This document shows, in pieces, positions 61,805 through 64,000 of a stretch of 64,000 nt of DNA. The translations under genes were made by a program, and so were the position numbers. This DNA comes from JAHBNG01 sp039028975 (GTDB lineage Bacteria; Chloroflexota; Anaerolineae; Caldilineales; Caldilineaceae). The DNA is taken from positions 27,878 through 91,877 of the forward strand of contig JBCCHB010000056.1 in assembly GCA_039028975.1 (NCBI GenBank), given 5' to 3'. The notes beneath the pieces are model-generated. The model was not told where the DNA came from. It ran no database searches and worked only from the letters and a program-made list of their open reading frames with translations. Position 1 is the stretch's first letter. Every line of letters begins with the position of its first letter.

Positions 61805-62809
61805 ATGAGTGTCGGTATTGAAGATGTGGCACAAAAGGCTGGTGTATCGATAGCCACAGTCTCTCGGGTGTTAGCGGACAAGCCTCATGTTAGCCAGAAG
61901 GCTCGGCAGGCTGTCCTAACCGCAGTGCACGAATTGGGCTATCGTCCCAATCAGGCGGCCCGCAACTTGCGTTCCCAAACATCCAAGAGACTAGGACTGC
62001 TTATCTCTGACATTCAGAACCCGTTCTTTACTGTCATGGCGCGAGCTGTTGAGGATATTGCTTATGAGCGTGAGTACTTGGTCATGCTATGTAACACAGA
62101 CGAGGACGCTCAAAGGGAATCGCTCTATATCGACTTGATGGTCTCTGAGCAAGTAGCCGGCGTTATCCTCTCACCTATTGCCAGTACGGGAGAAGCTGTC
62201 CAACAACTGACAGATGCTGGTATCCCAGTTGTTTTGGTCGACAGGCACATTCCAAATGCGCAGTTTGATTCAGTTGTAGGCGAAAACTTCAATACAACAA
62301 AACGTCTGATTCTACATCTCATTGAAAAGGGGCACAAGCGCATAGGGGCTATTATTGCTGCACCTTCCGTTTCAACGGGAAGTGAGCGTCAAGAGGGATA
62401 TATTCAGGCGCTTTATGAAAGAGGAATCTCTTTCGATCCTAATCTCTTGCTGGGTGGCGGCCCCAAAGCCGCAAATGGTTATGAACTAACCCAACAACTG
62501 CTAGGATTGCCTGATCCCCCAACCGCGATTTTTTCGGGAAATAACTTATTGACAATCGGCGCGTTGCGGGCCATTCATAATGCAGGGCTCTCTATTCCAG
62601 AGCAGATTGCCTTAGTGGCTTATGATGATATGGACTGGATGTTTGTAATGCAACCGTCACTGACAGTCGTATCTCAACCCGTTTATGAGATGGGGAAACA
62701 GGCTGCCCAGCTTATGCTTCAGCGTATTGACGAACCCCAGATGCATCCGGTCAATATTGTTTTAGAGCCAACGATTCTGTTCCGTGGCTCGTCAGGCACA
62801 AAGCGATAA
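61805..62809 (+). CDS. LacI-family transcriptional regulator
   Basis: A 334-aa product. DNA-binding helix-turn-helix GIEDVAQKAGVSIATVSRVL at the N-terminus and hinge YRPNQAARNLRS, then a sugar-sensing periplasmic-binding-like domain (LGLLISDIQNPFFTVMARAV; AIFSGNNLLTIGALRAI; VAYDDMDWM). It starts 49 bases after frcA and is likely in the same transcript. It is expected to repress the operon through the palindrome at 58469-58502 and to respond to the imported sugar; this link is inference. Confidence 0.9.
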   Translation: MSVGIEDVAQKAGVSIATVSRVLADKPHVSQKARQAVLTAVHELGYRPNQAARNLRSQTSKRLGLLISDIQNPFFTVMARAVEDIAYEREYLVMLCNTDEDAQRESLYIDLMVSEQVAGVILSPIASTGEAVQQLTDAGIPVVLVDRHIPNAQFDSVVGENFNTTKRLILHLIEKGHKRIGAIIAAPSVSTGSERQEGYIQALYERGISFDPNLLLGGGPKAANGYELTQQLLGLPDPPTAIFSGNNLLTIGALRAIHNAGLSIPEQIALVAYDDMDWMFVMQPSLTVVSQPVYEMGKQAAQLMLQRIDEPQMHPVNIVLEPTILFRGSSGTKR

Positions 62810-62943
62810 CCTAATTCCCCTTTACCTGGATATCTATCGTAGATTGGTTTGAAAACTCACGAGTTTGGACATTCTTGTAGAACACAGGAGACACCCTGTT
62901 TTCTAAACAACCGCAATATAGTTTCCCATAATTCTATAGATTC

Positions 62944-62965
62944 AGAGCGAGGGGTGCTCTTTTTT
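62944..62965 (+). terminator. Intrinsic terminator after LacI gene
   Basis: AGAGC, loop GAGGGGT, GCTCT, then a run of Ts. It is 134 bases past the stop and ends the frc-lacI unit ahead of the next gene. Confidence 0.7.
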
Positions 62966-63053
62966 ACTACCAGTCTGCTCGTTTTGATCTGATAATGTAA
63001 ATCTCTTTAGTTTACTCTGTTGTCTACTTCAATTCACTCAAGGAGAATATCGA

Positions 63054-64000
63054 ATGAAAGTGAAGTTTCTTGTTCCCTTCTTGCTCGTTTTATCATTAAT
63101 GTTGGCGGCCTGTCCAGCACCGGCTGCCCCAGCAGGTGACGGTGACAGTAGTGGTGACGGCGGCGATATGGCTGCCGAGGACATTACCATCGAAGTGCTG
63201 ACTTTTACTGGTCCACAGATTGCTGAACCGCTGCAACGTCGTGGTGCTGAGTATGCTGAAGCAACTGGTGTCAACGTTAACGTGACGGTTGTTCCCTTTA
63301 GCGATCTCTACCAAAAAGTGTTATCTGACCTCTCGACTGGTACAAATGCATTCGACGTTTACGTCTTTGCGCCTCAGTGGATGGTTGACTATGTTGAACC
63401 GGGTTACCTAGTCAATATGAATGAGTGGGTTGCCGCCGACGCTGAGCTGGAATGGGACGACATTGCTCCCTTCTTCCGAGAATTTAGCTCGACCTATAAG
63501 GGTGACATCTATACCATCACGCTGGATGGCGACTTCCAGATGGTCTATTACCGTACCGATGTGGCAGAAGAGATTGGCATGGATGCTCCCAAAACCTGGG
63601 ATGAGTATCTTGTTTTTGCTGAAGCAGCCAATGGACTGGATATGAATGGCGACGGCGAAGCAGACTACGGTTCCTGTATCGCGAAGAAGCGCAAGGCTCA
63701 GTCATACTGGATGATCACTTCAGTCGCTAGCGCGTATCTGCAAAGCCAGGGCACTTCTCAGGGTGGTTTCTTCAACGCCGAAGATATGGCACCCCTCTAT
63801 GGTAACAATGCTGGCTTCAAAAAGGCCCTAGAAGTGTATGGTGCTACTACTGCCTTTGGCCCACCTGATGAGCTGAATCTGGACGTTGGCGATACCCGTG
63901 GACTCTGGACGGCTGGACGCTGCGCTTTAACCATAGATTGGGGCGACATTGGTACGTTGGCAATTGAGGAAGGTTCTCAGGTGAATGGAAAGACTGGTGC
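63054..64000 (+). CDS. Extracellular sugar-binding lipoprotein, family 1 (partial)
   Basis: First 315 residues of a binding protein that continues past the window. Lipoprotein signal MKVKFLVPFLLVLSLMLAAC, Gly/Asp/Ser linker, then a family-1 solute-binding fold (ITIEVLTFTGPQIAEPLQRR; FDVYVFAPQWMVDYVEPGYL; GDFQMVYYRTDVAEEIGM). AAGGAG precedes the ATG. This family serves MalE/UgpB-type importers with permeases of another type than FrcC, so a second sugar system begins here. Confidence 0.88.
   Translation, partial: MKVKFLVPFLLVLSLMLAACPAPAAPAGDGDSSGDGGDMAAEDITIEVLTFTGPQIAEPLQRRGAEYAEATGVNVNVTVVPFSDLYQKVLSDLSTGTNAFDVYVFAPQWMVDYVEPGYLVNMNEWVAADAELEWDDIAPFFREFSSTYKGDIYTITLDGDFQMVYYRTDVAEEIGMDAPKTWDEYLVFAEAANGLDMNGDGEADYGSCIAKKRKAQSYWMITSVASAYLQSQGTSQGGFFNAEDMAPLYGNNAGFKKALEVYGATTAFGPPDELNLDVGDTRGLWTAGRCALTIDWGDIGTLAIEEGSQVNGKTG

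Overview
The window most likely comes from a member of the Chloroflexota (Anaerolineae/Caldilineae-like, similar in style to filamentous Promineifilum-type genomes). The reasons are the many very large secreted proteins with SLH domains, Pro/Thr-rich stalks and short 'YLPL'-type C-terminal tails, the HTH/NB-ARC/WD40 STAND proteins, the TPR-CHAT protein, and the mixed catabolic ABC transporters. This placement is inferred from gene content; no rRNA or tRNA gene was seen.

Layout. (1) 1-17.3 kb, all on the minus strand: a cell-envelope cluster. It holds a truncated beta-helix protein, a six-SLH amidase/M23-like protein, a small SLH fragment, a 2317-aa phosphodiester-glycosidase/SLH/Ig-like protein, two sister membrane-anchored proteins with swapped C-termini, and a ricin-type lectin. 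REP-like hairpins and a 61-bp tandem repeat lie between them. (2) 17.3-31.7 kb: a signalling or conflict island. It holds an XRE-NB-ARC-WD40 STAND protein; a cassette of DJ-1-like protein, HTH-NB-ARC protein, TPR protein and 59-aa peptide; then a sigma factor, a ZAS-type anti-sigma candidate, a TPR-CHAT protease and a membrane stalk protein. (3) 32.1-38.7 kb: one 2189-aa protein with 28 FG-GAP/VCBS repeats and a CLCA-like zinc-protease motif. (4) 39.2-44.5 kb: a MATE exporter, a beta-ketoadipate-type thiolase/CoA-transferase pair and a DoxX-like protein. (5) 44.9-49.3 kb: a second, inverted copy of the DJ-1/NB-ARC/TPR/peptide cassette, with two 59-aa peptide genes. (6) 49.5-57.7 kb: a tight minus-strand operon of MscS channel, methyltransferase, globin-fused degenerate cyclase and a cytochrome c/phosphate-binding-like/MauG fusion. 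(7) 58.2-64 kb: a fructose-type ABC operon (frcBCA) with its LacI regulator, a well-formed promoter overlapped by a LacI-type operator, a terminator, and the start of a second sugar-binding lipoprotein.

The strongest candidate for an undescribed system is the twice-occurring cassette at 21.3-25.5 kb and 45.0-49.3 kb. In both copies a degenerate DJ-1/PfpI protein is divergent from an HTH-NB-ARC STAND protein, which is followed by a separate TPR protein, which in turn converges on a 59-aa peptide gene. The peptides have a basic start, a hydrophobic segment and an acidic, Gly-rich tail. Helically phased direct repeats lie in both divergent promoter regions. I read this as a split STAND regulator with a peptide partner (secreted signal or membrane effector); that reading is inference. 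A second candidate is the sigma / zinc anti-sigma / TPR-CHAT neighbourhood, which resembles the signalling arm of Craspase without CRISPR genes.
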